DNA of 64,000 nucleotides. Source: Pseudonocardia abyssalis (GTDB taxonomy: Bacteria; Actinomycetota; Actinomycetes; Mycobacteriales; Pseudonocardiaceae). The DNA is taken from contig NZ_JADQDK010000001.1 in assembly GCF_019263705.2 (NCBI RefSeq), forward strand, positions 2,728,001-2,792,000, given 5' to 3'. Below the pieces are notes generated by a model. That model searched no databases and had not been told where the DNA came from. It was given only the letters and a program-made list of their open reading frames with translations. The stretch's first letter is position 1. Each line of letters begins with the position of its first letter. Positions 56,917 to 64,000 of the stretch are shown piece by piece. Both the position numbers and the translations under genes were made by a program.

Positions 56917-58092
56917 ATGACGCTGACCCGACGCCGCCTCCTCGGCGGCACCGCCCTGCTCGCCGTGGCCGCCGCCTGCGGCTCCCCCGCGCCCGCCCCG
57001 GCCCCCGCACCCGCGGCCGGGCCGATCGACGGGCCCGATGCGCTGGTCGACTGGATCGCCGCGCACCCGGAGCACGCCTCGGTCCTCGCCGACGACGGCC
57101 GCGGCGTCGCCTTCGCCCACCTCGCCGACCGGCCGCGGCCGATCGCGTCGTCGGTGAAGGTGGCGCACCTCGTCGCCTACGCGCAGGCCGTCGAGGCGGG
57201 CCGGATCGACCCGGCGGGCCCGGTCGCCGTCGCCGACTGGGAGCGCTGGTACCTCCCCGGTTCCGACGGCGACGCCCACCCGCAGGCACTCGCGGCCCTC
57301 GGCGCCCCCGTCACCGTCACCTGGGACGACGTCGTCGCCTCGATGATCGACTACAGCGACAACGCGGCGGCCGACCTCGTCCTCGCCACGCTCGGCGCGG
57401 ACGCGCTGACCGCTGCGGCGCAGGCGGGCGGCTGGGACGGGCTCGACGTGCCGCACATCGTCGGGGAGGGCCTGTGGGTGCTGCAGCCCGACCCGGCCGC
57501 CGACCGCCGCAGCCGCGCGGCGGAGCTGGGGCGGGCCTACGCCGACGGGGACCCGGCCGCCCGCGCACTGGGCGCGGTCTACGGCGGCGGCCCGCTGCCC
57601 GGAGGTGGGGGCCCGCTGCCCGGAGGTGGGGGCCCGCTGCCCGGAGGTGGGGGCCCGCTGCCCGGAGGTGGGGGCGCGGTGGCCGCACCGGTGCCCGAGG
57701 ACACCTGGAACGCGGTCGTCGGGCTCTGGGACGGCGCCTGGGCCGGCTCCGCGACGCAGCTCGCGGCGCTGCACCGCGCCGTCGCCACCGACGCGCTGGG
57801 CCCGGTGGCGTCCGGCATCGCCCGCGGGCACCTGGAGCGGGCCGTCGCCGACCGCCTCCCGCCCGGGGTGCTCGGGCTCGGCCAGAAGGGCGGTGGCCTG
57901 CCCGGCATCCTCAGCCACGCCGCCACGATCCGCCGCGACGACGGCACCGTCGGGGTGTCGGTGCTGACCCTGTCCGGGCTGCCGCAGCAGGCCTACCAGG
58001 AGATCAACGCCTCCGGTGCGCTGCTGCTGGGCCAGCAGGTGCTCGTCGACGACGCGCTGCGGGACCGGCTGGCAGCGGCGCTGCCGCAGTGA
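56917..58092 (+). CDS. Class A beta-lactamase-like serine hydrolase lipoprotein
   Basis: Exported protein of 391 residues. The start TRRRLLGGTALLAVAAACGS has a twin-arginine-like motif and a lipobox-like AAAC. The serine-hydrolase fold shows the SxxK nucleophile in ASSVKVAH (about 77), the SDN-type motif in DYSDNAAADLV (about 147), and a KxG-type end in GLGQKGGGLPG. The family includes beta-lactamases and penicillin-binding relatives. Resistance cannot be assumed. Unusual: residues about 225-252 are four GPLPGGG repeats encoded by 21-bp DNA repeats. ATG 56917. The ArsR-like gene follows by 13 bp. Confidence 0.88.
   Translation: MTLTRRRLLGGTALLAVAAACGSPAPAPAPAPAAGPIDGPDALVDWIAAHPEHASVLADDGRGVAFAHLADRPRPIASSVKVAHLVAYAQAVEAGRIDPAGPVAVADWERWYLPGSDGDAHPQALAALGAPVTVTWDDVVASMIDYSDNAAADLVLATLGADALTAAAQAGGWDGLDVPHIVGEGLWVLQPDPAADRRSRAAELGRAYADGDPAARALGAVYGGGPLPGGGGPLPGGGGPLPGGGGPLPGGGGAVAAPVPEDTWNAVVGLWDGAWAGSATQLAALHRAVATDALGPVASGIARGHLERAVADRLPPGVLGLGQKGGGLPGILSHAATIRRDDGTVGVSVLTLSGLPQQAYQEINASGALLLGQQVLVDDALRDRLAAALPQ
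57590..57673. repeat. 21-bp tandem repeats in the serine-hydrolase gene, 4 exact copies
   Basis: Four consecutive 21-bp units beginning at 57590, 57611, 57632 and 57653, each opening GCCCGCTGCCCGG and closing AGGTGGGG, encode GPLPGGG in frame. Exact identity points to recent expansion. Change in copy number would alter only the length of a loop in the protein. Confidence 0.92.
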
Positions 58093-58105
58093 CCATCCTG
58101 AGCGG

Positions 58106-58564
58106 GTGACCGACACAGAAGCCCGCCTCGCCGACCTCGAGCGGCGCGTCGCGGCGCTGGAGGGCGGGGGCGCTCCGGAGCCCGGCGACACCTCCGGGAC
58201 GGTGCGCTACTCCGGCGAGGTCCACCTGCACGGCGACGTCTCGTGGACGATCGAGTACGACGTCGGCAGCGCGCTGCGCCTCGGCGACGAACCGCGCCTG
58301 GCCGTGCTCGCCGCGCTCGGCCACCCCGCCCGCGCCGGGATCGTCCGGGCGCTGCTGGCCGGCGGCCCGTGCGGCACGGCCGACCTGCAGGAGGCGGCCG
58401 GCCTGGCATCGACGGGGCAGCTCTACCACCACCTGCGCTCGCTGACGCACTGCGGACTCGTCGAGCAGGACGGCCGCGGCTCCTACCGGGTGGCGCCTCG
58501 GGTCGTCGTGCCCGCGCTCGTGCTGCTCACGGCCGCGGCCGACATCGCCGGGCAGCTCCGCTAG
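58106..58564 (+). CDS. ArsR-like winged-helix regulator
   Basis: DNA-binding protein of 152 residues. A short coiled-coil-like start (EARLADLERRVAALEGG) precedes a winged helix: LAVLAALGHPARAGIVRALL, then DLQEAAGLASTGQLYHHLRS as the recognition part and LTHCGLVEQDGRGSYRVAPR as the wing. The GQLYHHL form is that of the ArsR/PadR-like helix-turn-helix. No metal-binding Cys pair of ArsR proper is visible. GTG 58106. It follows the serine-hydrolase gene by 13 bp and probably controls the operon through the palindrome at 56886. Confidence 0.85.
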   Translation: MTDTEARLADLERRVAALEGGGAPEPGDTSGTVRYSGEVHLHGDVSWTIEYDVGSALRLGDEPRLAVLAALGHPARAGIVRALLAGGPCGTADLQEAAGLASTGQLYHHLRSLTHCGLVEQDGRGSYRVAPRVVVPALVLLTAAADIAGQLR

Positions 58565-58755
58565 CCCTCGCGCTGCCCCGTGCGGGGCCGGGCCGACACC
58601 AGGACCGCCGCCACCGCGACCCCGACGCCCACCACCACGATCGCCAGGACCGCCGGCCCGGGCAGCTGGAGCGCCCCGACCACCGTGGTGAGCACCAGTG
58701 CGGTGACCGCCGCGGCGGCGGTGGCGCGGATCAGGGTCGGGTTCCAGCGCAGCAC
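58561..58755 (-). CDS. Small two-helix membrane protein
   Basis: Unrecognised protein of 64 residues with two hydrophobic segments, IRATAAAAVTALVLTTVVGA and PAVLAIVVVGVGVAVAAVLV, and short charged ends. GTG 58755 comes directly after the TAG of the upstream LLM gene, so it is translationally coupled to it. It overlaps the convergent ArsR-like gene by 4 bp. No function can be given. Confidence 0.65.
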   Translation of the reverse strand: MLRWNPTLIRATAAAAVTALVLTTVVGALQLPGPAVLAIVVVGVGVAVAAVLVSARPRTGQREG

Positions 58756-59688
58756 CTACAGCCGCCCGATGACGTCGGAGGCGATGAGGTCGATCTGGTC
58801 GAGGTCGGCCAGGTCCATGACCTGCAGGTACAGCCGGGTGACACCGGCCTTCTCCCGCCAGGTGCCGATGCGGTCGACGACCTCCGCGGGCGAGCCGGCG
58901 AGCCCGTTGGCGCGCAGCTCGTCGACCTCGCGGCCCAGGGTGAGCGCGCGGCGGGCGACCTCGGCGTCGTCGCGGCCGACGCACACGATCTGCGCGACGG
59001 AGCGCACGAGCTCCGCGGGGTCGCGGTCGACCGCGCGGCACGCGGCGTCGACGCGCTCGAACTGCCCCGCCGCGGTGTCGACGTCGGAGAAGGGCACGTT
59101 GAACTCGCTCGCGTACCGCGCGGCCAGCTCGGGCGTGCGCTTCTTCCCTCGGCCCCCGATCACGATCGGTGGGCGCGGCTGCTGCACCGGCTTGGGCAGG
59201 GCCGGGGAGTCGGTGACGGTGTAGTGCGCGCCGTCGAAGGAGTAGCGCTCGCCCGACGGCGTGCCCCACAGCCCGGTGATGATCTCCAGCTGCTCGGCGA
59301 GACGGTCGAACCGCTCCCCCAGCGCCGGGAACGGGATGCCGTAGGCGGCGTGCTCGGCGTCGAACCAGCCGGAGCCCAGGCCGAGCTCGACGCGGCCGCG
59401 CGACATCCGGTCGACCTGCGCGACGGACACCGCGAGCGGGCCGGGCAGCCGGAACGTCGCGGACGACACGAGTGTGCCGAGCCGGATGCGGGACGTCTCG
59501 CGGGATAGCCCGGCCAGCGTCAGCCAGGCGTCGGTCGGCCCGGGTTCGCCGGAGGCCTCGCCCATCGCGAGGTAGTGGTCGGAGCGGAAGAAGGCGTCGT
59601 AGCCCGCGGCCTCGGCGGCCTGGGCGACCCGGAGCAGATCGTCGTAGTCGGCGCCCTGCTGGGGCTCGGTGAAGATCCGGAAGTCCAC
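58756..59688 (-). CDS. LLM-class (luciferase-like) F420-dependent oxidoreductase
   Basis: TIM-barrel oxidoreductase of 310 residues. Seen: RVAQAAEAAGYDAFFRSDHY, LGTLVSSATFRLPGPLAVSV, GRVELGLGSGWFDAEHAAYG and PPIVIGGRGKKRTPELAARY, all typical of actinobacterial members using F420. Reaction unknown. GTG 59688 is chosen with DFRIFTEPQQGADYD following. It is divergent from the SDR gene and followed without gap by a small membrane protein gene. Confidence 0.94.
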   Translation of the reverse strand: MDFRIFTEPQQGADYDDLLRVAQAAEAAGYDAFFRSDHYLAMGEASGEPGPTDAWLTLAGLSRETSRIRLGTLVSSATFRLPGPLAVSVAQVDRMSRGRVELGLGSGWFDAEHAAYGIPFPALGERFDRLAEQLEIITGLWGTPSGERYSFDGAHYTVTDSPALPKPVQQPRPPIVIGGRGKKRTPELAARYASEFNVPFSDVDTAAGQFERVDAACRAVDRDPAELVRSVAQIVCVGRDDAEVARRALTLGREVDELRANGLAGSPAEVVDRIGTWREKAGVTRLYLQVMDLADLDQIDLIASDVIGRL

Positions 59689-59705
59689 TCGTCGAGGATA
59701 GGGAC

Positions 59706-60623
59706 ATGGGCTGGACGACGTCGGGCGTACCGGACCAGACCGGGCGCACCGTGCTGGTGACCGGAGCCACGTCCGGGCTCGGGCTCGCCTCCGCGGTCGC
59801 CCTGGGCCGGGCGGGGGCGCGGGTGCTGCTGGGTGCCCGCGACGCCGGGCGCGGCCGCGACGCGCTCGCCCAGGTGCCGGGCGGTGAGCTGGTGACCCTC
59901 GACCTCGCCGACCTCGACTCGGTGCGCCGCGCCGCCGCCGACGTGCGCGAACGCACCGGCGGCGCGCTGCACGTGCTCATGAACAACGCCGGCGTGATGG
60001 GCACACCGCCGGGGTTCACCGTCGACGGGTTCGAGACCCAGATCGGCACCAACCACCTCGGCCACGCGGCATTGACCTGGCTGTTGATGCCGGCGCTGCG
60101 CGGGGCGGGCGGGGCGCGGGTGGTGACGCTGTCGAGCATCGCGCACCGCGGGCCCGGTCTCGACGTCGACGACCTGCACTTCGCCCGTCGCTCCTACACG
60201 GGGTCGCAGGCCTACAGCCAGAGCAAGCTCGCGAACCTGCTGTTCGCCACCGAGCTCGACCGGCGGCTGCGCCGCTCCGGCGACGACGTGATCTCCGTCG
60301 CCGCCCACCCCGGCCTGACCGACACCGCCCTGCTGTCGTCGTCGGTCCGGGCCCGCAGCGGCGCACGGCTGGTGCTGCCGCTGGCGCGGCTCGTCAACCT
60401 CCTCACCACGCAGCGGGTGGAGCGCGGGATGCTGCCGCAGCTGTTCGCGGCGACGTCGCCGCAGGTCAGCGGCGGCGACTACGTCGGACCGGGCGGTCTC
60501 GGCGAGACGCGCGGGCTCCCCGCCCCGGCCCGGCGCTCCGCGCGGGCGCGCGACGCCGACCTCGCCGCGCGGTTGTGGGACGTCACCGCCGCCGAGACGG
60601 GCGTGGATCCCGACCCGGCGTAG
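59706..60623 (+). CDS. Short-chain dehydrogenase/reductase
   Basis: NAD(P)-dependent oxidoreductase of 305 residues. Seen: TVLVTGATSGLGLASAVALG (cofactor loop TGATSGLG), VLMNNAGVMGTPPG, the Ser of the triad in VVTLSSIAHRG, and the YxxxK motif in AYSQSKLANLLFATEL. This long form is close to retinol-dehydrogenase-like SDRs of actinobacteria. Substrate unknown. ATG 59706. It ends 9 bp before the lipA start, so lipA may be co-transcribed with it. Confidence 0.94.
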   Translation: MGWTTSGVPDQTGRTVLVTGATSGLGLASAVALGRAGARVLLGARDAGRGRDALAQVPGGELVTLDLADLDSVRRAAADVRERTGGALHVLMNNAGVMGTPPGFTVDGFETQIGTNHLGHAALTWLLMPALRGAGGARVVTLSSIAHRGPGLDVDDLHFARRSYTGSQAYSQSKLANLLFATELDRRLRRSGDDVISVAAHPGLTDTALLSSSVRARSGARLVLPLARLVNLLTTQRVERGMLPQLFAATSPQVSGGDYVGPGGLGETRGLPAPARRSARARDADLAARLWDVTAAETGVDPDPA

Positions 60624-60632
60624 CCTGAGGGC

Positions 60633-61637
60633 GTGACGATCGCACCCGAAGGTCGCAAGCTCCTGCGCCTGGAGGTCCGCAACAGCGAGACCCCCATCGA
60701 GCGCAAGCCCGCCTGGATCCGGACGAAGGCGAAGACCGGCCCGCAGTACACCGAGCTCAAGGCCCTGGTGCGCTCCGGTGGCCTGCACACCGTGTGCGAG
60801 GAGGCCGGCTGCCCCAACATCTACGAGTGCTGGGAGGACCGCGAGGCCACCTTCCTCATCGGCGGCGAGCAGTGCACCCGGCGCTGCGACTTCTGCCAGA
60901 TCGACACCGGCCGCCCCGCCGACCTCGACCGCGACGAGCCCCGCCGCGTCGCGGAGTCCGTGCAGCAGATGGGCCTGCGGTACTCCACCGTCACCGGTGT
61001 CGCCCGCGACGACCAGCCCGACGGCGGGGCCTGGCTCTACGCCGAGACCGTCCGGTTGATCCACGAGCTGAACCCCGGCACCGGCGTCGAGCTGCTGATC
61101 CCGGACTTCAACTCGATCGACGCCCAGCTGGACGAGGTCTTCCAGACCCGTCCCGAGGTGCTCGCGCACAACCTGGAGACGGTGCCGCGGATCTTCAAGC
61201 GGATCCGCCCGGCGTTCCGCTACGACCGCTCGCTGGAGGTCATCACCAAGGCCCGCGCGGCGGGGCTGGTGACGAAGTCGAACCTGATCCTGGGCATGGG
61301 CGAGACCCCCGAGGAGGTCGTGTCCGCGTTGCGTGACCTGCACGACGCGGGCTGCGAGATCATCACGATCACCCAGTACCTGCGCCCCTCGACCCGGCAC
61401 CACCCGGTGGAGCGGTGGGTCAAGCCCGAGGAGTTCGTCGAGCACTCGCAGGCCGCGCAGGAGATGGGCTTCGCCGGGGTCATGGCCGGTCCGCTGGTGC
61501 GCTCGTCCTACCGGGCGGGGCGGCTCTACGCCCAGACCGTGCGGCACCGCGGCGAGGAGCTCAGCCCCGCACTGGCCCACCTGGAGTCCGAGGGGGCGGC
61601 GGCGCAGGAGGCCAGCAGCCTGCTCGCCCGCCGCTAG
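60633..61637 (+). CDS. lipA: Lipoyl synthase
   Basis: Radical SAM enzyme of 334 residues inserting two sulfurs into octanoyl-lipoyl domains. Both [4Fe-4S] sites are seen: the auxiliary cluster in [16 protein letters not shown] (CxxxxCxxxxxC) and the radical SAM cluster in [11 protein letters not shown] (CxxxCxxC). Further blocks: [36 protein letters not shown] and [17 protein letters not shown] with the terminal conserved Arg-Ser-Ser-Tyr. GTG 60633. It acts after LipB on SucB and on glycine cleavage H protein. An intergenic hairpin follows. Confidence 0.97.
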   Translation: MTIAPEGRKLLRLEVRNSETPIERKPAWIRTKAKTGPQYTELKALVRSGGLHTVCEEAGCPNIYECWEDREATFLIGGEQCTRRCDFCQIDTGRPADLDRDEPRRVAESVQQMGLRYSTVTGVARDDQPDGGAWLYAETVRLIHELNPGTGVELLIPDFNSIDAQLDEVFQTRPEVLAHNLETVPRIFKRIRPAFRYDRSLEVITKARAAGLVTKSNLILGMGETPEEVVSALRDLHDAGCEIITITQYLRPSTRHHPVERWVKPEEFVEHSQAAQEMGFAGVMAGPLVRSSYRAGRLYAQTVRHRGEELSPALAHLESEGAAAQEASSLLARR

Positions 61638-61652
61638 GCCGCGCCGCCCGTT

Positions 61653-61703
61653 GCAGCAAGGCCACCTTCCCGCCGTCTCGTGGCGGCAAGGTGGCCTTGC
61701 TGC
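61653..61703. terminator. Long perfect hairpin between convergent lipA and pcaB-like gene
   Basis: GCAGCAAGGCCACCTT (61653-61668) pairs perfectly with AAGGTGGCCTTGCTGC (61688-61703), and inside it CCGCC (61670-61674) pairs with GGCGG (61682-61686). It lies centrally between the two stop codons and is probably a bidirectional terminator; the word could also be a dispersed repeat. Confidence 0.75.
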
Positions 61704-61719
61704 CATCCGGGACGGGGGG

Positions 61720-62829
61720 TCAGGGGCGGGCGGACAGGATCGTGTCGACCAGCTCCACCGCACGGCCCGTGGACGGGTCGGACGGGAGTGCCGCGGCCAT
61801 CCGGTCCGGGTGCACCGTCAGCCCCTCCAGGCTGACGCGCAGGCGGGCCGCGGCGCCGCCCGTCGCTCGGAGGAGGTCGGCGAGGGTCTCCCACTCGCTG
61901 TGCCACGCCCCCGCCGCCCGCTGGTGCTCCCCGTCCATCGCGGCGAGCAGCACCGCGACGAGGCCGGGGGCGCGGCGGGCCGAGGCCCGGGCGGTGACGG
62001 CGGCGATCGGGTTGCGCTTGTGCGGCATCGACGACGAGTCGCCCGGCGCGGCCTCGCTCACCTCGCCGAGCTCGGTGCCCGCGAGCAGCACCACGTCGGT
62101 GGCGGGCTTCGCGCACGCCCCGGCCGCGACGCCGAGCGCTCCCGCCAGCTCGCCGATCCGGGTCCGCTCCGTGTGCCACGGGACGCCGGGGTCGGCCAGG
62201 CCCAGGCGCGCGGCCAGGTCGGCGACGACGGGGACGGGAAGGCCGCGGAGCGTGCCCGCGGGGCCCCCGAGCTGGACCGGCAGCCCGCCGAGCACCGCCG
62301 CGAGCCGGGTGCGGGCGCGATCGACGCCGGCGCACCACCCCGCCGCCACGAGCCCGAACGTCGTCGGCAGCGCCTGCTGGCCCAGCGTCCGGGCCATCGT
62401 CGGGGTGGCGCGGTGGGCCGCGGCGAGCCCGGCGGCGGCGTCGGCGGCGGCACGCAGGTCCTCGAGCAGGACCTCCCCGGCCCAGCCGGTGAGCAGCACC
62501 GCGGCGGTGTCCATGACGTCCTGGCTGGTGGCGCCCGGGTGCACCGAGGGCCCCACCTCGGGTCCGACCGCCGCGCGCAGCGCCCGGACCAGCGGGATCA
62601 CCGGGTTGCCCCCTTCGACGGACGCGAGCCCGAGCGCGGCCGGGTCGAGGTCGAGGTCGACGGCGGCGATCGCCTCGGCGTGTCTGGCGGGGATGACCCC
62701 GTGAGCCGCGGCGGCCTGCGCGAGCGCCACCTCGACGGCGACGAGTGCGGCCACCCACGCGGCGTCGTCGAGCCGGGCGGCGACCCGGTCGCCCCCGAAC
62801 AGCGGGTCGAACAACGCTCCGCGCGTCAC
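61720..62829 (-). CDS. pcaB: PcaB-like 3-carboxy-cis,cis-muconate cycloisomerase/lyase
   Basis: Fumarase/aspartase superfamily enzyme of 369 residues. Seen: EGGNPVIPLVRALR, GATSQDVMDTAAVLLTG, LPVQLGGPAGTLRG and the signature loop GDSSSMPHKRNPIAAV with the catalytic Ser. The pattern best fits the cycloisomerase of the protocatechuate branch of the beta-ketoadipate pathway. No pcaG, pcaH or pcaC gene is nearby, so the role is not certain, and an adenylosuccinate lyase-like activity is the alternative. GTG 62829 is chosen because GGAGG lies five bases upstream; GTG 62835, 62847 and 62868 are in frame. Confidence 0.85.
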   Translation of the reverse strand: MTRGALFDPLFGGDRVAARLDDAAWVAALVAVEVALAQAAAAHGVIPARHAEAIAAVDLDLDPAALGLASVEGGNPVIPLVRALRAAVGPEVGPSVHPGATSQDVMDTAAVLLTGWAGEVLLEDLRAAADAAAGLAAAHRATPTMARTLGQQALPTTFGLVAAGWCAGVDRARTRLAAVLGGLPVQLGGPAGTLRGLPVPVVADLAARLGLADPGVPWHTERTRIGELAGALGVAAGACAKPATDVVLLAGTELGEVSEAAPGDSSSMPHKRNPIAAVTARASARRAPGLVAVLLAAMDGEHQRAAGAWHSEWETLADLLRATGGAAARLRVSLEGLTVHPDRMAAALPSDPSTGRAVELVDTILSARP

Positions 62830-62847
62830 GGACACCTCCGGGTCGAC

Positions 62848-62983
62848 GTGCGAACGGCCCGTCCGCACGCTCTCATTGTGCGAACGGGCCGTTCGTCGGG
62901 GACGGGCGGGGGCGGGTGGGCACGGGCGGGGCGCACGAACGACCCGTCCGCCCGGTGTGGCCGGACGAACGGGCCGCTCGCCC
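62848..62983. repeat. Four copies of a roughly 20-bp palindrome
   Basis: Similar palindromic units of the form GCGAACGGGCCGTTCG lie at about 62848-62868, 62878-62897, 62933-62952 and 62963-62983, spaced 30, 55 and 30 bp. The second is the most symmetric. They fill the gap between the P450 stop (63024) and the pcaB-like start. They could be operators for the pcaB-like gene, terminators for the P450, or a dispersed palindromic repeat. Confidence 0.6.
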
Positions 62984-63023
62984 CGGACCCGGCGGGGCAG
63001 TCGACCGGGGCGTGCTGGGTCGT

Positions 63024-64000
63024 TCAGGCGGTGGCGCCGGGCTCCACCGGGAGCGTGCGCAGGCCGCGGATCAGGGTGCTGTGGCGGTACACCAGCTCCG
63101 CCGGGTCGACGGCCAGGGCCAGGTCGGGGCGGCGGGTCAGCAGCAGCCCGATCGCCTCCTGCGCCTCGATCCGGGCGAGCTGCGCGCCCAGGCAGTGGTG
63201 CAGGCCGTGGCCGAACGCGGTGTGACCGCTCGCGTCGCGGTCGATCCGCAGGTCGGCGGCGTCGGGCAGGCGCTTGTCGTCGCGGTTGGCCGAGGCGAGC
63301 GAGAGCGTCACGATCGAGCCTGCCGGGATCGTCACCCCCCCGTACTCGACGTCCTCGGCCGCGAAACGAACCGGCGCGCTGTGCACCGGGGAGTCCCAGC
63401 GCAGGAACTCCTCGACCGCCGACGCGATCAGGTCGGGCTGCTCCACCAGGAGCGCGCGCTGCTCGGGGTGGGTGAGCAGGGCGAGGACGCCGTTGCCGAT
63501 GAGGTTGACGGTGGTCTCGTGCCCGGCGATGAGCAGCAGCATCGCCATGGCGACGAGCTCCTCCTGGGACAGCACGTCACCGTCGTCGGCGACCGCGATC
63601 AGGCTGCTGATCAAGGCGTCGTCCGGGTTCTCGCGCTTGGCGTCGATCAGCGTCGACAGGTAGCCGTGCAGCTTGCCCGCCGCGGCCGTCGACTCGTCCT
63701 GCGTGGACTCGTCGACCATCACGTTCGACCACGCCGCGAAGTCGTCGCGGTCCTCGGCCGGCACGCCGAGCAGCTCGCAGATCACGAACACCGGCAGCAG
63801 GAAGGCGTAGGAGGACATGAGGTCGACGGGCCCGGAGGTGGGCAGGTCGTCGATCAGCCGGTTCGCGAACTCGGCGACGCGCGGGCGCAGCTCCTCCATC
63901 CGGCGCACCGTGAACGCCCGGGAGACGAGCTTGCGCAGCCGCGTGTGTCCCGGGGGGTCCATCAGGATCATCATCGGGATCGGCGTGGCCGGCTGGCCCT
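63024..64000 (-). CDS. Cytochrome P450, 5' end outside window
   Basis: C-terminal 325 residues of a haem-thiolate monooxygenase. Seen: MDPPGHTRLRKLVSRAFTVR, the I-helix LLIAGHETTVNLIGNG, the ExxR motif within VEEFLRWDSPVH, and the haem loop AFGHGLHHCLGAQLARIEAQ with the proximal Cys. The His-Glu-Thr-Thr I-helix and the DPPGHTRLRKL block are those of CYP107/105-like bacterial P450s. The frame is open at 64000, and about 80-90 residues should lie beyond the edge. It is on the same strand as the pcaB-like gene, 195 bp upstream of it. Substrate unknown. Confidence 0.95.
   Translation of the reverse strand, partial: GQPATPIPMMILMDPPGHTRLRKLVSRAFTVRRMEELRPRVAEFANRLIDDLPTSGPVDLMSSYAFLLPVFVICELLGVPAEDRDDFAAWSNVMVDESTQDESTAAAGKLHGYLSTLIDAKRENPDDALISSLIAVADDGDVLSQEELVAMAMLLLIAGHETTVNLIGNGVLALLTHPEQRALLVEQPDLIASAVEEFLRWDSPVHSAPVRFAAEDVEYGGVTIPAGSIVTLSLASANRDDKRLPDAADLRIDRDASGHTAFGHGLHHCLGAQLARIEAQEAIGLLLTRRPDLALAVDPAELVYRHSTLIRGLRTLPVEPGATA

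Noticed and set aside
56917..58092. Antibiotic-resistance beta-lactamase
   Set aside because: Motifs support a serine hydrolase of the class A fold, but the KxG region and the repeat insertion are atypical, so resistance cannot be claimed.

Overview
The window comes from a high-G+C actinobacterium, most likely of the Pseudonocardia/Pseudonocardiaceae type. The signs are about three-quarters G+C by eye, many GTG starts, dense 4-bp gene overlaps, F420-type enzymes, actinobacterial cytochrome oxidase subunit CtaF, polyphosphate glucokinase, and a gene order that follows Mycobacterium tuberculosis Rv2199c-Rv2218 as I remember it. I see no rRNA, tRNA, CRISPR or riboswitch. One intact insertion sequence and at least two gene remnants are present.

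Layout. (1) 1-10.9 kb is accessory: an MFS exporter with a divergent MarR regulator; a GntR-MFS-bluB operon (bluB makes the lower ligand of vitamin B12); a Zur-box locus with the zinc-free L31 paralogue rpmE2 and a divergent Cys-rich protein; a metallophosphoesterase; a P450 plus F420/FMN-type enzyme pair behind twin operators; a second MarR gene divergent from a cupin; a phosphotransferase; and an SRPBCC protein. (2) 10.86-12.57 kb holds a 22-bp tandem repeat array followed by a complete IS4-type element with 18-bp inverted repeats and an 8-bp target duplication that lies on the stop codon of the next gene. (3) 12.6-33.3 kb is mixed: a HipA-like kinase with a DUF3037 partner, DoxX, threonine synthase-like enzyme, ppgK-pgi, a TetR locus, DNA glycosylase, an NHL/thioredoxin protein, NlpC/P60 hydrolase, a two-component system, a PIN-domain remnant, and fatty-acid/CoA genes. 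(4) 33.4-61.6 kb is the conserved core: ctaF-ctaC, asnB, zwf, an adenosine-kinase-like PfkB protein, an ErpA-like protein, glycerate kinase, a DUF3043 protein, cobU-cobT-cobS, ilvE, gcvT, pepA, lpd-sucB, a TIGR01777 epimerase, lipB and lipA. Relative to M. tuberculosis several genes are interposed, including lpd beside sucB and a serine-hydrolase/ArsR/LLM/SDR group between lipB and lipA. (5) 61.7-64 kb returns to accessory genes: a PcaB-like lyase, an array of palindromes, and a P450 cut by the window end.

How the genes connect. bluB supplies dimethylbenzimidazole to CobT, and CobU and CobS complete nucleotide-loop assembly of cobalamin. lipB and lipA make the lipoyl groups used by SucB and by the glycine cleavage system (gcvT), and Lpd re-oxidises them. 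ppgK, pgi and zwf form a glucose-6-phosphate node. The CoA-transferase/acyl-CoA dehydrogenase and enoyl-CoA hydratase genes point to acyl-CoA catabolism.

The most interesting non-coding signals are: a TACCGNCGGTA palindrome upstream of bluB and twice upstream of the P450, with a related site before an acyl-CoA dehydrogenase; a family of about 64-68-bp intergenic inverted repeats with TGATC...GATCA ends at three loci (four copies); a near-perfect 28-bp palindrome that contains the ribosome binding site of the serine-hydrolase gene; and four copies of a roughly 20-bp palindrome at 62.85-62.98 kb.
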